Part shown: positions 8,809-17,910 of the stretch, one piece after another | How positions within the stretch are numbered: the first letter of the stretch is position 1 | Layout: each line of letters opens with the position of its first letter | Assembly (NCBI GenBank): GCA_012517375.1 | Contig: JAAYVC010000027.1 | Coordinates: forward strand, 1-46,682 | Source of the DNA: a bacterium | Lineage (GTDB): Bacteria > Hydrothermota > Tepidihabitantia > B3-TA06 | Reading direction: 5' to 3' | Length of the DNA stretch: 46,682 nt | Notes under the pieces: model-generated | What the model was told of the DNA's origin: nothing | What the model saw: the letters and a program-made list of their open reading frames with translations, nothing else | Databases searched by the model: none | Translations under genes and position numbers: made by a program

Positions 8809-9192
8809 CTACTTTCGTTCCATAGTCCAGGAGCCGTCCCAGCCGTTGAACTTCCACCACTTGCCGTACGCGAGCGCGTCGTTGTTGATGGGGAAGAATC
8901 CTGACCAGTGGCCTACGAGCTTGCCAACATCGTCGTAGATATCGCCTTCCTTGACGAAGTAGCAGTCGTCCACTACGTCCCAGGCGACTCCGTACCATGT
9001 GCCGCTGTTGTGCAGATAATCTGCGTAGCTGCACCACGAGCCGTTGTAGACGGGCGGGTCAACGGCTTCGCTCAATGATCCTTTTATATCGCCCGCATCG
9101 TTGCCGGTGTACGTGCCGAACCAATCCGAGGCGACAAGCGCGCCCGTGAGCATCATGCTGAAGAGCAGCGCTGCCATGCATTTCTTAAGCAT
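8809..9192 (-). CDS. Small secreted Trp/Tyr-rich protein of unknown function
   Basis: This 127-aa protein has a signal peptide (MLKKCMAALLFSMM... cleaved near ALVASDW). The mature part is rich in Trp, Tyr, Gly and Asp, with repeated short strands (GTYTGN, GSWCSYADY, GTWYGVAW, GHWSGFF, GSWTM), like a small beta-barrel or sheet built of G-x-W/Y repeats. Two cysteines could form a disulfide. I do not recognise a named family. The ATG has AGGAG six bases upstream. It is monocistronic, with its own promoter and terminator, and divergent from the histidine kinase. Confidence 0.75.
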   Translation of the reverse strand: MLKKCMAALLFSMMLTGALVASDWFGTYTGNDAGDIKGSLSEAVDPPVYNGSWCSYADYLHNSGTWYGVAWDVVDDCYFVKEGDIYDDVGKLVGHWSGFFPINNDALAYGKWWKFNGWDGSWTMERK

Positions 9193-9248
9193 GTCTTCTC
9201 CTAAGTTAGTTTGTTTATTATACGGATTTTTATGTCCGCATTTTGCCG

Positions 9249-9277
9249 ATATTATAATAAGAAAAATAAATTGTCAA
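9249..9277 (-). promoter_or_regulatory. promoter of the small secreted protein gene
   Basis: TTGACA on the - strand is followed either by 17 bp and TAATAT or by 15 bp and TATAAT, in an AT-rich stretch. The start of transcription lies about 50 nt before the ATG. Confidence 0.65.
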
Positions 9278-9352
9278 TATTTTGAATACAATTACGCTTG
9301 GAGCCCGCGGGTTCGGTTCCGGCTGAAAAATCAAACTTAATACAGGCAAGGC

Positions 9353-9381
9353 TTGACACCCGCAAACAGCGGGCATATACT
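9353..9381 (+). promoter_or_regulatory. promoter of the histidine kinase operon, with inverted repeat in the spacer
   Basis: TTGACA-N17-TATACT. The spacer holds an inverted repeat, CCCGC-AAACA-GCGGG (9359-9373), placed where a bound repressor would block polymerase. The leader to the ATG is about 90 nt. Confidence 0.75.
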
Positions 9382-9478
9382 ATCTCTAATAGCATCAGGA
9401 AGAGTGTATTGAATCCGGACATCGGTTGCATAAGATACAGAAGTTGGACTTATACCTGAAAGGAGGGTACGAAGTCGA

Positions 9479-12400
9479 ATGGCGAGAAACCCCGCAAGGA
9501 CTCTTGTAAAAGAGCCTGATTTTGAAACCCAGAAAAAGGAGGGTTTCTTCCCGAGACTGGTTCAGAATTTTTTTTTCTGGGGTTTTATAGGCGGAATAGT
9601 CACATGGTTTATAGGGGCCTGGGCCGAGTCGCTGTTCTTCATGCACAACAGTTATTTTTACCAGTTCTTCAATCCATCGAGCTACACTTTGATAGTAAGA
9701 ATAGTGGTTTCGCTCGTATTTGTCTTCCTGGGTTCGATGGTGGAGCTTGCGCTCAAGCGCTACCGCCGGGTACAGGCGCGCAGGGCTAAGGAACTCAGCG
9801 CGCTTTTCGAGACGAGTGCCGCGGTTTCGTCCATCCTCAACGAGTCCGAGCTCTACGAGCTGATAGTCGAAAAAGTGAGCAAGCTCATCGAATCGGACGG
9901 CTGCATCGTTTTCGGCTACGACAGCGAAAAGAAGGAACTTGCGCCAAGGGCGACGAGCCTTAAGCTCTATCAAAGCCAGATAATGAAAGCAAACATTCCA
10001 TTAGGTCAGGGTATAACCGGCCGCGCCGCACTCGAACGCCGGCCCATACTCGCCAACAACACGCATCTTGACCCTAATGCCAGAAGGATGCCAGGCACGC
10101 CCGAGGAGCCTACCTGCATCCTTGCCGCCCCCCTGATATCGGGAGACGAACTCCTGGGCTGCATGAGCGTCCTGCGGCTGAGTGAACGCGAATTCAAGAC
10201 GCAGGATCTCGAGCTTTTAAGTCTCTTTGCGAGTCAGGCATCCGAGGCTGCATACCGTTCAAGGCTTTTTTCAAGATTCCTCGAATCCGAAGAGCGCTTC
10301 CTGAGATTTGAATCTGCAGTAACGGACGTTATATACCGCTACGATAACGTCCGAAAAGAGTACGACTTCATATCGCCTTCTCTAGAGATGCTCACAGGCT
10401 ACACTATGGAGGACGTAAAAGAACATCAGACGGATTTCTGGGAAAACCTTATCTACAAAGACGATTCGGCAAGGGTAAGGAAGGCTTATGCGGACTTTCA
10501 GGCTAGAGACGGTGATAGTTCATACAATCTTGAATACAGGATAGTGCGCAGGTCGGGCGAGGTGATTTGCGTCAACGAGCGCGGTAACTTCGAGACGGAC
10601 CATGAGGGCAGGATAACAAGCTTCAATGGCGTGGTGCGCGATGTTACCGAGCAAAGAAGAGCGGAGAAACAGCGCAGCATCAAGGCGCGGCTGCAGGAGC
10701 GGCTCAGGCAAACCAAGACGATAGCCGATTGCCTTAGGCTGGGCTGCGAGGCCGTTCGGGATGCAGGGCTCTTCAAACGCGCGGTGTTCACAACAAAAAA
10801 CGAAAAAGGCGAGACGACCAATGTAGGCTACGTCGGCGTAGACCCAACGCTCGTAGAGGAGATGAGCAGGAAGCCTCCGGCATCGAAAGAAGTGTTCGAA
10901 AAAATTCTTCGGGAGGAGTTCAGGATAAGCAATTCCTACTTTGTACCCCAGGAGTCCGGCGTAAGCAAGCTCATCGACGATTCAGGCAGGTACATTCCGC
11001 AAAATGAATCCGCGGGCGAGGGCGAGGATGCCTGGCGTCCGGGCGACGAGCTTCTTGTGCCAATGTTGTCGATGGATGGAAACGTCGAGAGTTTTCTTTC
11101 CGTCGATACTCCATACGCAGGCAAGAGGCCTGAAAGGAATGTCATTCTCTATCTCGAAGACATAACCGACATGGTGGCAAGGCAGATACACGAGTTAGAG
11201 AATCTTGCCGCACTCCGCGAATCTGAGGAGCGCTACAGGCAATTTACGGAACGTGCAATGGTAGGGGTCTACATCTATTCTGCAGACCGCTTTCTGTACG
11301 TTAACCCGGAGATGGAGAAAATCCTCGGCTATTCGCGCGAGGAGTTGCTCGGTATGAACCCGTGGGAACTCGTTCTGAGGGAGGATATTGAGGGTCCGCT
11401 AAGGCAGAGGGACGAAGCAAAGGCGAGGGGTGAAAAGGTTCCGCCGAGCTACGAGATGCGAGTGAGGCGCAAGAGCGGCGAGACTGCGGTGCTCGAGGTC
11501 AAATCGGACAGCATAGTCTATCTTGGGATTGAAGCAATGTTAGGCAACTGCGTCGACATCACGGAGCGCAAAAGGGTTGAGGAGGCTCTCAGGGCGTCGG
11601 AAGAACTCAACAGGGCAATCGTGGAGCGCTCTCCTTTAGGGGTTTCAATGCGCGACACTAAGGGCAGCCTTATCAGCGTCAATGAATCATGGAAGAAGAT
11701 ATGGGCGATTCCTGCTGACGAGCTTGAATTGGATATTAAAAGGCCGAGGGAGCGCCTTGAATTCGACGAAAGGGACGACTATCTGAAGGAATGGCAGGAT
11801 GATGTAAGGAAGATATATAGCGAAGGGGGCTACCTGCATATCCCTGAAGTAAAAGTCCTTAAGCCGCGGCCCGGAGGCGCGGAGTGGGTGTCGCATCACT
11901 TTTACGCATTAAAGAACCCGCAAGGCGGCGTTCGACTCGTGGTGGTGCTTACAGAAGATATCACCGAACACAAGAAGGCGGAGGATGCGTTGGTAGATTC
12001 CGAGGAGCGATACCGCAGTCTTACTGAAAAAGCGCTTGTGGGCGTCTACATCTTCAGTCAGGACAACAAGTTCTTGTACGCCAACCCCGCGGTCGAAAAG
12101 ATATTCGGCTACACCGAGAAGGAGCTCGCCGCGATGCGCGACCCCTGGGGGATAGTCCTTGCAGAGGACATGGAAAAAGTAGTCGAAAAGAGGGCAAGGG
12201 ATATCCGTGACGGCAAAGAGGTCTCGCCAAGCTACGAACTCAGGATAAGGCGCAAAAACGGCGAGATAGCAGTCATAGAGATTAAATCGCACCCCATTAA
12301 CTTCAAGAACAAGCCGGCATATCTAGTCAACTGCATCGATGTGACCGAACGAAAGAGGGCTGAGGAGGCGCTCAGCCGCGAGCACACAGCTTTCAGGATA

Positions 12401-15091
12401 ATCGCAGAGGCATCCATTCACTCCGAGGATATCGCAGGACTCTGCCAGAGCGTGATATCCGGTCTCGTAGAAGCCCTTGGTTTCGACGCGGCGACGTTCA
12501 GAACCTACGACGCGGAGGAGCGGATACTCAATCTTGTTTCGCACGTAGGCCTGCGCGAAGAGGAGAAGAAGGAGATAGCGTATCTTCAGTCGATAGACGA
12601 TAAGCGATTTGTGGCTGCTCTGACCGCGCGATCGCGCAAGCCTTTAATAGCGCCCGACGTTCACGAAGAAAAAATTCTCAAGCCGTACATGGATAGACTC
12701 CGGATATTCAGTGAACGTTCGCTTATCTCCTGGCCCGTATCCGGAGGCAAGGGAAACCTCCTCGGCGTGCTGCACCTGTGGGCAAGGAGGCGCGTGGATA
12801 TTTCATCTGCCGACAAGAGCTTTTTCGAAAGAGTCAGCGGCATGTTTGCAGCAGTCCTGGAACGCAAGCAGGCCGAGGACGCGCAGAGGGAATCGGAGGA
12901 GCGTTACAGGGCATTCACCGAAGAGGCGATGGTGGGCGTCTATATCTACCGCGACGGCCGGTTTCTGTTCGTAAACAAAGAGATGGAGAAGATTACGGGC
13001 TACTCTAAAGAAGAACTCATCAAGAATCCCCCTGACATCCTGGTGCTGCCCGAGGAGGAGCCATTTCTCAAGTCCAGGGAGGACGCCCAGAAAAAGGGCA
13101 AGCCTGTTCCCTCCCAGTACACGATGCATATAAGAAGAGCCGACGGACGCATAGCGATTCTTGAACTCAGAACAAGACCCGTTATCTACGAGGGAACAAT
13201 GGCTTTTTTAGGCAACTGCATAGATGTGACTGAGATCCGCAAGGTTCAGGAGGCGCTCAGCGAATCCGAGGAGCGCTACAGGGTACTTACCGAAGAGGCG
13301 ATGATGGGCATATACGTGGCGAGCGGCGACCGGTTCCTTTTCGTCAATCCTGCGATGGAGAAGATTACGGGCTATTCGAGAGAGGAGCTCATGGACATGG
13401 AAACAAGCGAAATAATAATGGCCGAGGACATTGAGATGATAAAGGAGAGAAAAAAGCGTCGCAAACCGGGAGACCCTGACCAGTACAACATGAACATAAA
13501 AAGAAAGGATGGAAGCAAGGCAGTGCTCGAAGTAAGAACCAGGCCTTTGTCGCGAGAAGACAACGAAAGGGTTTTTCTGGGAAACTGTATTGATGTCACG
13601 GAGCTTGTCATGCAAAGGGTGCAGATTGAGCGCGCCAAACAGGAATGGGAGAGGACCTTCGATTCGATATCGGATCTTGTAATGATACTGGATAGCAGGC
13701 AGAGGATAATAAGAGCCAACAGGGCTGTTTCAGAGTACGCAGGAACCTGGTTCAACAAAATAATAGGAAAGAACTATCTGGAGATTTTTCACCTCTCCGG
13801 CGCCGATGCGCGCAAGAGTATTCCGCTTTTGCGGATAAAATCCAAGTTTCCGGAGTATTTCGAGATAAGGGATCCTCTTAAAAACAAGACTTTTTCCGTC
13901 TCGGTTGCTCCTGTAACCGACAATTCCGGCGACATAGTCGCAAGGGTCTGTGTAGCTCGCGATATTACGGAAATGCGAAGGATAGAGGAGGCGCTCGTCG
14001 AATCCGAGGCGCAGTTCAGGGGTTTTGCTGAAAGCGCACAGGAAATAATATTCAGCCTCAGTCACGACGGCAAGGTGCTCTACATCAACCCGGCAATCAA
14101 AGAAATATTCGATTATGACCCTGAAAGGATAGTGGGCGCCGATCTCAAAGCTATCCTGGATAATTTCGGCGTTTCCGCCACGACCCGCTCGACTCTCACA
14201 GGCAATCTTTTCGATGAGGTTCTCTCCGAGAAGACGGCTCTTTTCGAAATCGAACTGGAGGATTCTCAAAAACGCATTCACGTGCTCGAGATATCTGCGA
14301 AAAGACTCCCGATGCAGATACTCGGCATCGCCCGAGACATCACCAAACGCAAACGAATGGAGGAGCAGCTCGTAAGAGCCTCAAAGCTGGCTTCGATAGG
14401 TGTGCTTGCCGCAGGCATCGCCCATCAGGTGAACAATCCTCTTGCAATAATGCTTGCGACGTCTACGGTTCTCCGCGACCTCATAACCGGAGCAAAGGAT
14501 GTTCCGGAAGCTCTGTCGGACGAAGCGTCGAAGTATCTTGATACGATGGAGATGCAGGTTGAAAGGACTAGAAGGGTTGTTTCAGGTCTTCTCGAGTTTA
14601 CCCAGCCGAAGCGGGGCGAGGTCATTCCTTCGGACGTTAACGGCATACTCGCGGAGGCGCTCGAGCTGCTCGCCGAGCCGCTTGCTTTGCCAGGGCTGGA
14701 TTTCGAGCTTTCGTTGGACGAGAATCTGCCGCCGGTCATGGTCGACAGGGTTGCTCTTCAGCAGGCTCTGGTCAATATCATCCAGAACGCCTGTGAAGCC
14801 ATGGATGGCAAGGGGACCATCCTCCTAAAAACCGAAGCGGGAGCTCCGGATACAGTCCGGGTGGTGATAAGCGACAACGGGCCCGGCATCCCTTCGTACA
14901 TAAAGGAGGAGATATTCGAGCCTTTATTCACGACCAAAACCGACAAAAAAGGCACCGGACTTGGCCTGCCCGTGAGCGTGATGCTCCTGGAACGTTTCGG
15001 AGGAAGCATACGTCTAGAGGATACTCAAGGCGGAGGAGCGACTTTTATTGTGGAAATCCCTGTTAAAGGAAAGGAGAGCGATGACGACTGA
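9479..15091 (+). CDS. Multi-PAS/GAF hybrid-length sensor histidine kinase
   Basis: The sensor kinase has 1,870 aa. Two membrane helices (about 30-46 and 68-90) leave almost the whole protein in the cytoplasm. In order I see GAF (~102-265), PAS (~275-400), a degenerate GAF-like region (~405-575), PAS (~580-700), PAS (~705-835), PAS (~840-960), GAF (~965-1135), PAS (~1140-1255), PAS (~1260-1375), PAS (~1390-1500) and PAS (~1510-1625). A HisKA dimerisation domain then carries His1649 in GIAHQVNNPL. The HATPase ends the protein, with N box QNACEAM, G1 DNGPGIP, F box FEPLFTTK and G2 KGTGLGL. All catalytic motifs are present. Four of the PAS copies begin with the same SEERYR...VGVYIY block. The ATG is preceded by AAAGGAGGG at a rather long 11 nt. 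The stop overlaps the next start by 11 bp, so kinase and regulator form one translationally coupled pair. Confidence 0.93.
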   Translation: MARNPARTLVKEPDFETQKKEGFFPRLVQNFFFWGFIGGIVTWFIGAWAESLFFMHNSYFYQFFNPSSYTLIVRIVVSLVFVFLGSMVELALKRYRRVQARRAKELSALFETSAAVSSILNESELYELIVEKVSKLIESDGCIVFGYDSEKKELAPRATSLKLYQSQIMKANIPLGQGITGRAALERRPILANNTHLDPNARRMPGTPEEPTCILAAPLISGDELLGCMSVLRLSEREFKTQDLELLSLFASQASEAAYRSRLFSRFLESEERFLRFESAVTDVIYRYDNVRKEYDFISPSLEMLTGYTMEDVKEHQTDFWENLIYKDDSARVRKAYADFQARDGDSSYNLEYRIVRRSGEVICVNERGNFETDHEGRITSFNGVVRDVTEQRRAEKQRSIKARLQERLRQTKTIADCLRLGCEAVRDAGLFKRAVFTTKNEKGETTNVGYVGVDPTLVEEMSRKPPASKEVFEKILREEFRISNSYFVPQESGVSKLIDDSGRYIPQNESAGEGEDAWRPGDELLVPMLSMDGNVESFLSVDTPYAGKRPERNVILYLEDITDMVARQIHELENLAALRESEERYRQFTERAMVGVYIYSADRFLYVNPEMEKILGYSREELLGMNPWELVLREDIEGPLRQRDEAKARGEKVPPSYEMRVRRKSGETAVLEVKSDSIVYLGIEAMLGNCVDITERKRVEEALRASEELNRAIVERSPLGVSMRDTKGSLISVNESWKKIWAIPADELELDIKRPRERLEFDERDDYLKEWQDDVRKIYSEGGYLHIPEVKVLKPRPGGAEWVSHHFYALKNPQGGVRLVVVLTEDITEHKKAEDALVDSEERYRSLTEKALVGVYIFSQDNKFLYANPAVEKIFGYTEKELAAMRDPWGIVLAEDMEKVVEKRARDIRDGKEVSPSYELRIRRKNGEIAVIEIKSHPINFKNKPAYLVNCIDVTERKRAEEALSREHTAFRIIAEASIHSEDIAGLCQSVISGLVEALGFDAATFRTYDAEERILNLVSHVGLREEEKKEIAYLQSIDDKRFVAALTARSRKPLIAPDVHEEKILKPYMDRLRIFSERSLISWPVSGGKGNLLGVLHLWARRRVDISSADKSFFERVSGMFAAVLERKQAEDAQRESEERYRAFTEEAMVGVYIYRDGRFLFVNKEMEKITGYSKEELIKNPPDILVLPEEEPFLKSREDAQKKGKPVPSQYTMHIRRADGRIAILELRTRPVIYEGTMAFLGNCIDVTEIRKVQEALSESEERYRVLTEEAMMGIYVASGDRFLFVNPAMEKITGYSREELMDMETSEIIMAEDIEMIKERKKRRKPGDPDQYNMNIKRKDGSKAVLEVRTRPLSREDNERVFLGNCIDVTELVMQRVQIERAKQEWERTFDSISDLVMILDSRQRIIRANRAVSEYAGTWFNKIIGKNYLEIFHLSGADARKSIPLLRIKSKFPEYFEIRDPLKNKTFSVSVAPVTDNSGDIVARVCVARDITEMRRIEEALVESEAQFRGFAESAQEIIFSLSHDGKVLYINPAIKEIFDYDPERIVGADLKAILDNFGVSATTRSTLTGNLFDEVLSEKTALFEIELEDSQKRIHVLEISAKRLPMQILGIARDITKRKRMEEQLVRASKLASIGVLAAGIAHQVNNPLAIMLATSTVLRDLITGAKDVPEALSDEASKYLDTMEMQVERTRRVVSGLLEFTQPKRGEVIPSDVNGILAEALELLAEPLALPGLDFELSLDENLPPVMVDRVALQQALVNIIQNACEAMDGKGTILLKTEAGAPDTVRVVISDNGPGIPSYIKEEIFEPLFTTKTDKKGTGLGLPVSVMLLERFGGSIRLEDTQGGGATFIVEIPVKGKESDDD

Positions 15092-16487
15092 AGCCCCGAG
15101 GGAACGCATAAGGGTCCTTCTCGTCGACGACGAAAAGCCTTTTCTCGAAGCCACTTCAAGAGCGCTTAATACGAGAGGGTGCGTCGCAAGCGTTGCCTCC
15201 AGCGCCGCCGACGCCATTACCGCACTCGAGACGCGCTTCTTTGATGTGGTGGTCCTTGACCTGAGGATGCCGGGAATGGACGGACTAGAACTCATGAGAA
15301 AGCTTAGCGCCGAGCGGCCGACGCAGAAGGTCGTCATGGTTACCGGACATGCCACGGTCTCCACCGCCGTCGAGGCGATGAAGCTCGGAGCCTTCGAGTT
15401 CCTCTTGAAGCCGGTAAAGATAGAGGATTTACTCAGGGTCATTCAGCGCGGCGCGGAACTCGGCAGCCTTGAGCGCGAGAACATCGCTCTCAAGGAGGAG
15501 CTTGAACGCCGGAGGGGAACCGACACGATTGCAGGGGAGAGCGATGCCGTAAGGAGCGTGAAGGAGTTCATCGCCAACGCGGCCGAATCGAATCTGCCCG
15601 TTCTCATAATCGGCGAAAGCGGCACGGGCAAGGAGCTAGTTGCGAGAGCGATACATGCCCAGAGCGGCCGTTCTGCAAATCAGCTCGTTATAGTTGACGG
15701 TGCAACGCTGCGCGAGGAGCTTATCGCGTCCGAGCTCTTCGGACACGAGAAGGGCGCTTTTACGGGTGCGGTATCCAAAAAGGCCGGGTTGTTCGAGGTC
15801 GCCGACAGGGGAAGCATCTTTCTTGATGAGATAGCCGAACTCTCTACAGCAAACCAGGCGTCGCTTTTGCGCGTCATCGAATACGGCACCTTCAGACCCC
15901 TCGGAGGACTCAGGGAGGTTCAGACCGACGTGCGGATAATCGCCGCTACGAATCAGGATACTAAACGTCTTGTAAGCGAAGGCAGGTTCCGCGAGGACCT
16001 TTTCTACAGACTCAACGGCTTAAGCCTGCGCATCCCTCCTTTGCGCGAGAGAGTCCAGGATATTCCGGTTCTAACGGATTTCTTCCTTTCCAGGCTTAAC
16101 GCTGCTAACTCATCACGGATTAAGATATCGAAGGACGCCCGGGACGTTCTCATGGGCTACTCATGGCCGGGAAATGTGCGGGAACTTCTTTACGTCATCG
16201 AGCGAGCGGCGCTCCTTGCGAGGAAAGAGGGCTTGATAACGCCTCAGTTTCTGCCGGTGTTTGATTCCGGCGATAGGAACACCGAGCAAAAGGATGTAAA
16301 ATCGGAATCGCTGCAGGCTCTTTTAGAAGAAAAACCAACGCTTGCCGAACTCTCAGCCAGATACGAAAACTTTTATATTAGCCGGCTGATGAAGGAGTTC
16401 GCAGGGAATAAATCCGAAGTAGCAAGGGTTCTGGGGATTTCGAGGTCGGTGCTGTACGAAAAACTCAGGCGTCTTGGTCTTGATTGA
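15081..16487 (+). CDS. NtrC-family sigma-54-dependent response regulator
   Basis: The regulator has 468 aa. An N-terminal receiver has the phosphoacceptor Asp60 in VVLDLRMPGMDG and the conserved Lys in LLKPVKI. The AAA+ domain has Walker A GESGTGKE, the sigma-54 contact loop GAFTGA and Walker B IFLDEI. A C-terminal Fis-type helix-turn-helix contains NKSEVARVLGISRSVLYEKL. It is the cognate partner of the upstream kinase, with which it overlaps. The ATG was chosen because AAGGAG lies five bases before it; a GTG 33 bp upstream in the same frame lacks such a site. A sigma-54 promoter with palindromic upstream sites lies directly downstream and is the obvious target. Confidence 0.94.
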   Translation: MTTEAPRERIRVLLVDDEKPFLEATSRALNTRGCVASVASSAADAITALETRFFDVVVLDLRMPGMDGLELMRKLSAERPTQKVVMVTGHATVSTAVEAMKLGAFEFLLKPVKIEDLLRVIQRGAELGSLERENIALKEELERRRGTDTIAGESDAVRSVKEFIANAAESNLPVLIIGESGTGKELVARAIHAQSGRSANQLVIVDGATLREELIASELFGHEKGAFTGAVSKKAGLFEVADRGSIFLDEIAELSTANQASLLRVIEYGTFRPLGGLREVQTDVRIIAATNQDTKRLVSEGRFREDLFYRLNGLSLRIPPLRERVQDIPVLTDFFLSRLNAANSSRIKISKDARDVLMGYSWPGNVRELLYVIERAALLARKEGLITPQFLPVFDSGDRNTEQKDVKSESLQALLEEKPTLAELSARYENFYISRLMKEFAGNKSEVARVLGISRSVLYEKLRRLGLD

Positions 16488-16511
16488 GGGCAATCCTCTA
16501 TCTATAACACA

Positions 16512-16570
16512 TGTACTGAAACAGTACAAAAAGATCCCGGGAAACTGCATATTTGTACTGATTTCGTACA
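16512..16570 (+). promoter_or_regulatory. two palindromic upstream activator sites
   Basis: TGTACTGAAACAGTACA (16512-16528) has perfect 7-bp arms. TGTACTGATTTCGTACA (16554-16570) has perfect 5-bp outer arms and the same left half. Their centres are 42 bp apart, four helical turns. They lie about 100-160 bp before the predicted start of the sigma-54 promoter, the normal place for NtrC-type activator sites. Confidence 0.75.
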
Positions 16571-16644
16571 GCGTGTGAACTCTATCCTGAGAACGCATTT
16601 CTATTAAGTTCAATAAAAAAGCAACTTAATGTTAATGTTCCTCC

Positions 16645-16659
16645 TGGCATGGAACTTGC
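16645..16659 (+). promoter_or_regulatory. sigma-54 promoter
   Basis: TGGCATGGAACTTGC matches the -24/-12 consensus TGGCACG-N4-TTGC, with GG and GC exactly 10 bp apart. Transcription should start near 16671 and read the receiver-PATAN gene. Confidence 0.8.
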
Positions 16660-16699
16660 TATCAAAAAAAACGCGAGTTTGTGTTGAGCGGTACAGGCA

Positions 16700-16786
16700 G
16701 TGTCTAAGGGTAGACACACCAACCTGAGAGAGTGGCAGGGGGGTGAGGGCGAAAGGCTTGCAAGCAAATACTCTTTGGAGTGCACT
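16700..16786 (+). promoter_or_regulatory. structured 5' leader of the receiver-PATAN gene
   Basis: The leader begins with GTGTCTA-AGGG-TAGACAC, a perfect 7-bp hairpin. It also holds the palindrome GCTTGCAAGC and a small ACTC-TTTG-GAGT hairpin that includes the Shine-Dalgarno GGAG. The frame is open through it, so a GTG at 16700 could extend the protein, but that GTG has no ribosome site and would form part of a hairpin. Confidence 0.4.
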
Positions 16787-17506
16787 TTGGATAAAACTAG
16801 TAAAAAGATTTTATTTGTTGATGATGAGAGTGAATTCGCCGTAATGATGAGCAAGGTCCTTGATTTGCGGGGTTTTTTTGTTCAAACCGCGAATTCAGGC
16901 GCTCACGCCCTCAAAGCATACTCGTCCCAAGAATACGATCTTGTTGTTACCGATCTTAGCATGCCTGGCATGGACGGCATTGAGTTGGTGCGCGAGATCC
17001 GGAAGATGAACCCCTCACAACGAATAATAATCATAACGGGCTTTCCTTCGCAGATGTCTCAAAGGCAGGCTTTCAAGCTCGGTACAATCAATTACATCGT
17101 AAAACCCTTTTCAATCAACAGATTTCTTGAGGTTGTGGCCGAGGCGCTTGAGGAGGAGGACGAGGACGGTCTTGTAGGCCCAATAAGGCTGAAATGCGAG
17201 GATTTGATCCAGATGTACGCACTGGGAGCCAAGAACATAGTCATCGAGATCATGAACGCCCAGAACGGCGACATGGGCAGGGTGTACATAGAAAAAGGCA
17301 AGGTCGTTCATGCCGAAGTTAACAAGTTGAAGGGAGAGCACGCCTTTTACGAGATACAATCATGGAATTCAGGAATCTTCAGGACAGAGGCGCTCAGGGG
17401 TCGGATTCCGCACACGATAGACCGCAGCCCGGACGCCTTGATTCTCGAGGCTGCGCGCAGATGCGACGAAAAACCCGATTCGCGGGTGAGGCTTGCAAAA
17501 AAGTAG
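16787..17506 (+). CDS. Receiver-PATAN (DUF4388) two-domain response regulator
   Basis: The protein has 239 aa. Residues 6-120 are a CheY-like receiver with FVDDE, Asp56 in VVTDLSMPGMDG, the Thr in IIITGF and Lys in YIVKPF. Residues ~135-240 are a PATAN/DUF4388 domain (GDMGRVYIEKGKVVHAE, then GEHAFYEIQSWNSGIFR). PATAN domains occur in PatA-type cyanobacterial regulators and in surface-motility signalling; they are thought to be protein-binding and do not bind DNA. The TTG start is chosen because GGAG lies six bases upstream and the receiver begins five residues later. It is the first gene after the sigma-54 promoter, so it is likely the direct output of the kinase/NtrC pair. Confidence 0.8.
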   Translation: MDKTSKKILFVDDESEFAVMMSKVLDLRGFFVQTANSGAHALKAYSSQEYDLVVTDLSMPGMDGIELVREIRKMNPSQRIIIITGFPSQMSQRQAFKLGTINYIVKPFSINRFLEVVAEALEEEDEDGLVGPIRLKCEDLIQMYALGAKNIVIEIMNAQNGDMGRVYIEKGKVVHAEVNKLKGEHAFYEIQSWNSGIFRTEALRGRIPHTIDRSPDALILEAARRCDEKPDSRVRLAKK

Positions 17507-17519
17507 GAAGGTGCTTTTA

Positions 17520-17837
17520 GTGAAGAAAATAAAAGTAAACTCCTTGCATACCTTTGAGAAGTTCGTCGAGCTGATGGAGACGCTTCCTGGAAGCTACGAG
17601 GTCGCAATAAGTTCGTGTGACGGCGAGGAGGGTATTCTCTTCTGCGGTAATAAAATCATCCGCAAGGCGGCATGCAAAGACCTCTCAGGCATGAATGCGC
17701 TTGGCCAGATACTTTCCTGGGACGGCATTAACTTCAACATCCGCAAGGTTGCGGCATGCCCGGAGCAGGATATCTACGTGCCCATAAATTACCTTTTGAA
17801 GGTTCTTCGGGAAAAGACCGGAGCAGGCATCTTCTAA
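17520..17837 (+). CDS. Single-domain PATAN-like (DUF4388) protein
   Basis: This 105-aa protein has no signal peptide or membrane segment. The pattern EGILFCGNKIIRKAACKDLSG followed by MNALGQILSWDGINFNI matches the second half of DUF4388: a ligand-like strand pair, then the helix with a Trp and a final strand. It looks like a stand-alone copy of the domain fused to the receiver next door. It lies 13 bp after that gene, probably in the same operon. The GTG start has GGAAGG eight bases upstream; a TTG 27 bp earlier is possible but lacks one. It may compete with or partner the fused domain. Confidence 0.65.
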   Translation: MKKIKVNSLHTFEKFVELMETLPGSYEVAISSCDGEEGILFCGNKIIRKAACKDLSGMNALGQILSWDGINFNIRKVAACPEQDIYVPINYLLKVLREKTGAGIF

Positions 17838-17850
17838 CATCCGAACAACC

Positions 17851-17878
17851 TTGCCGATTCCCTTATTTATACTATAAT
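17851..17878 (+). promoter_or_regulatory. promoter of the receiver-Roadblock gene
   Basis: TTGCCG-N16-TATAAT, with a predicted start about 25 nt before the ATG. It gives the third gene of the cluster a sigma-70 promoter independent of the sigma-54 one. Confidence 0.7.
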
Positions 17879-17910
17879 AATTCTTGAGCATACAAACAAG
17901 GAGGGCGTTC

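Noticed and set aside
9299-9327. tRNA 3'-end-like stretch with GGGTTCGG
   Set aside because: The T stem has a mismatch, position 58 is not A, and no acceptor or anticodon arm can be found.
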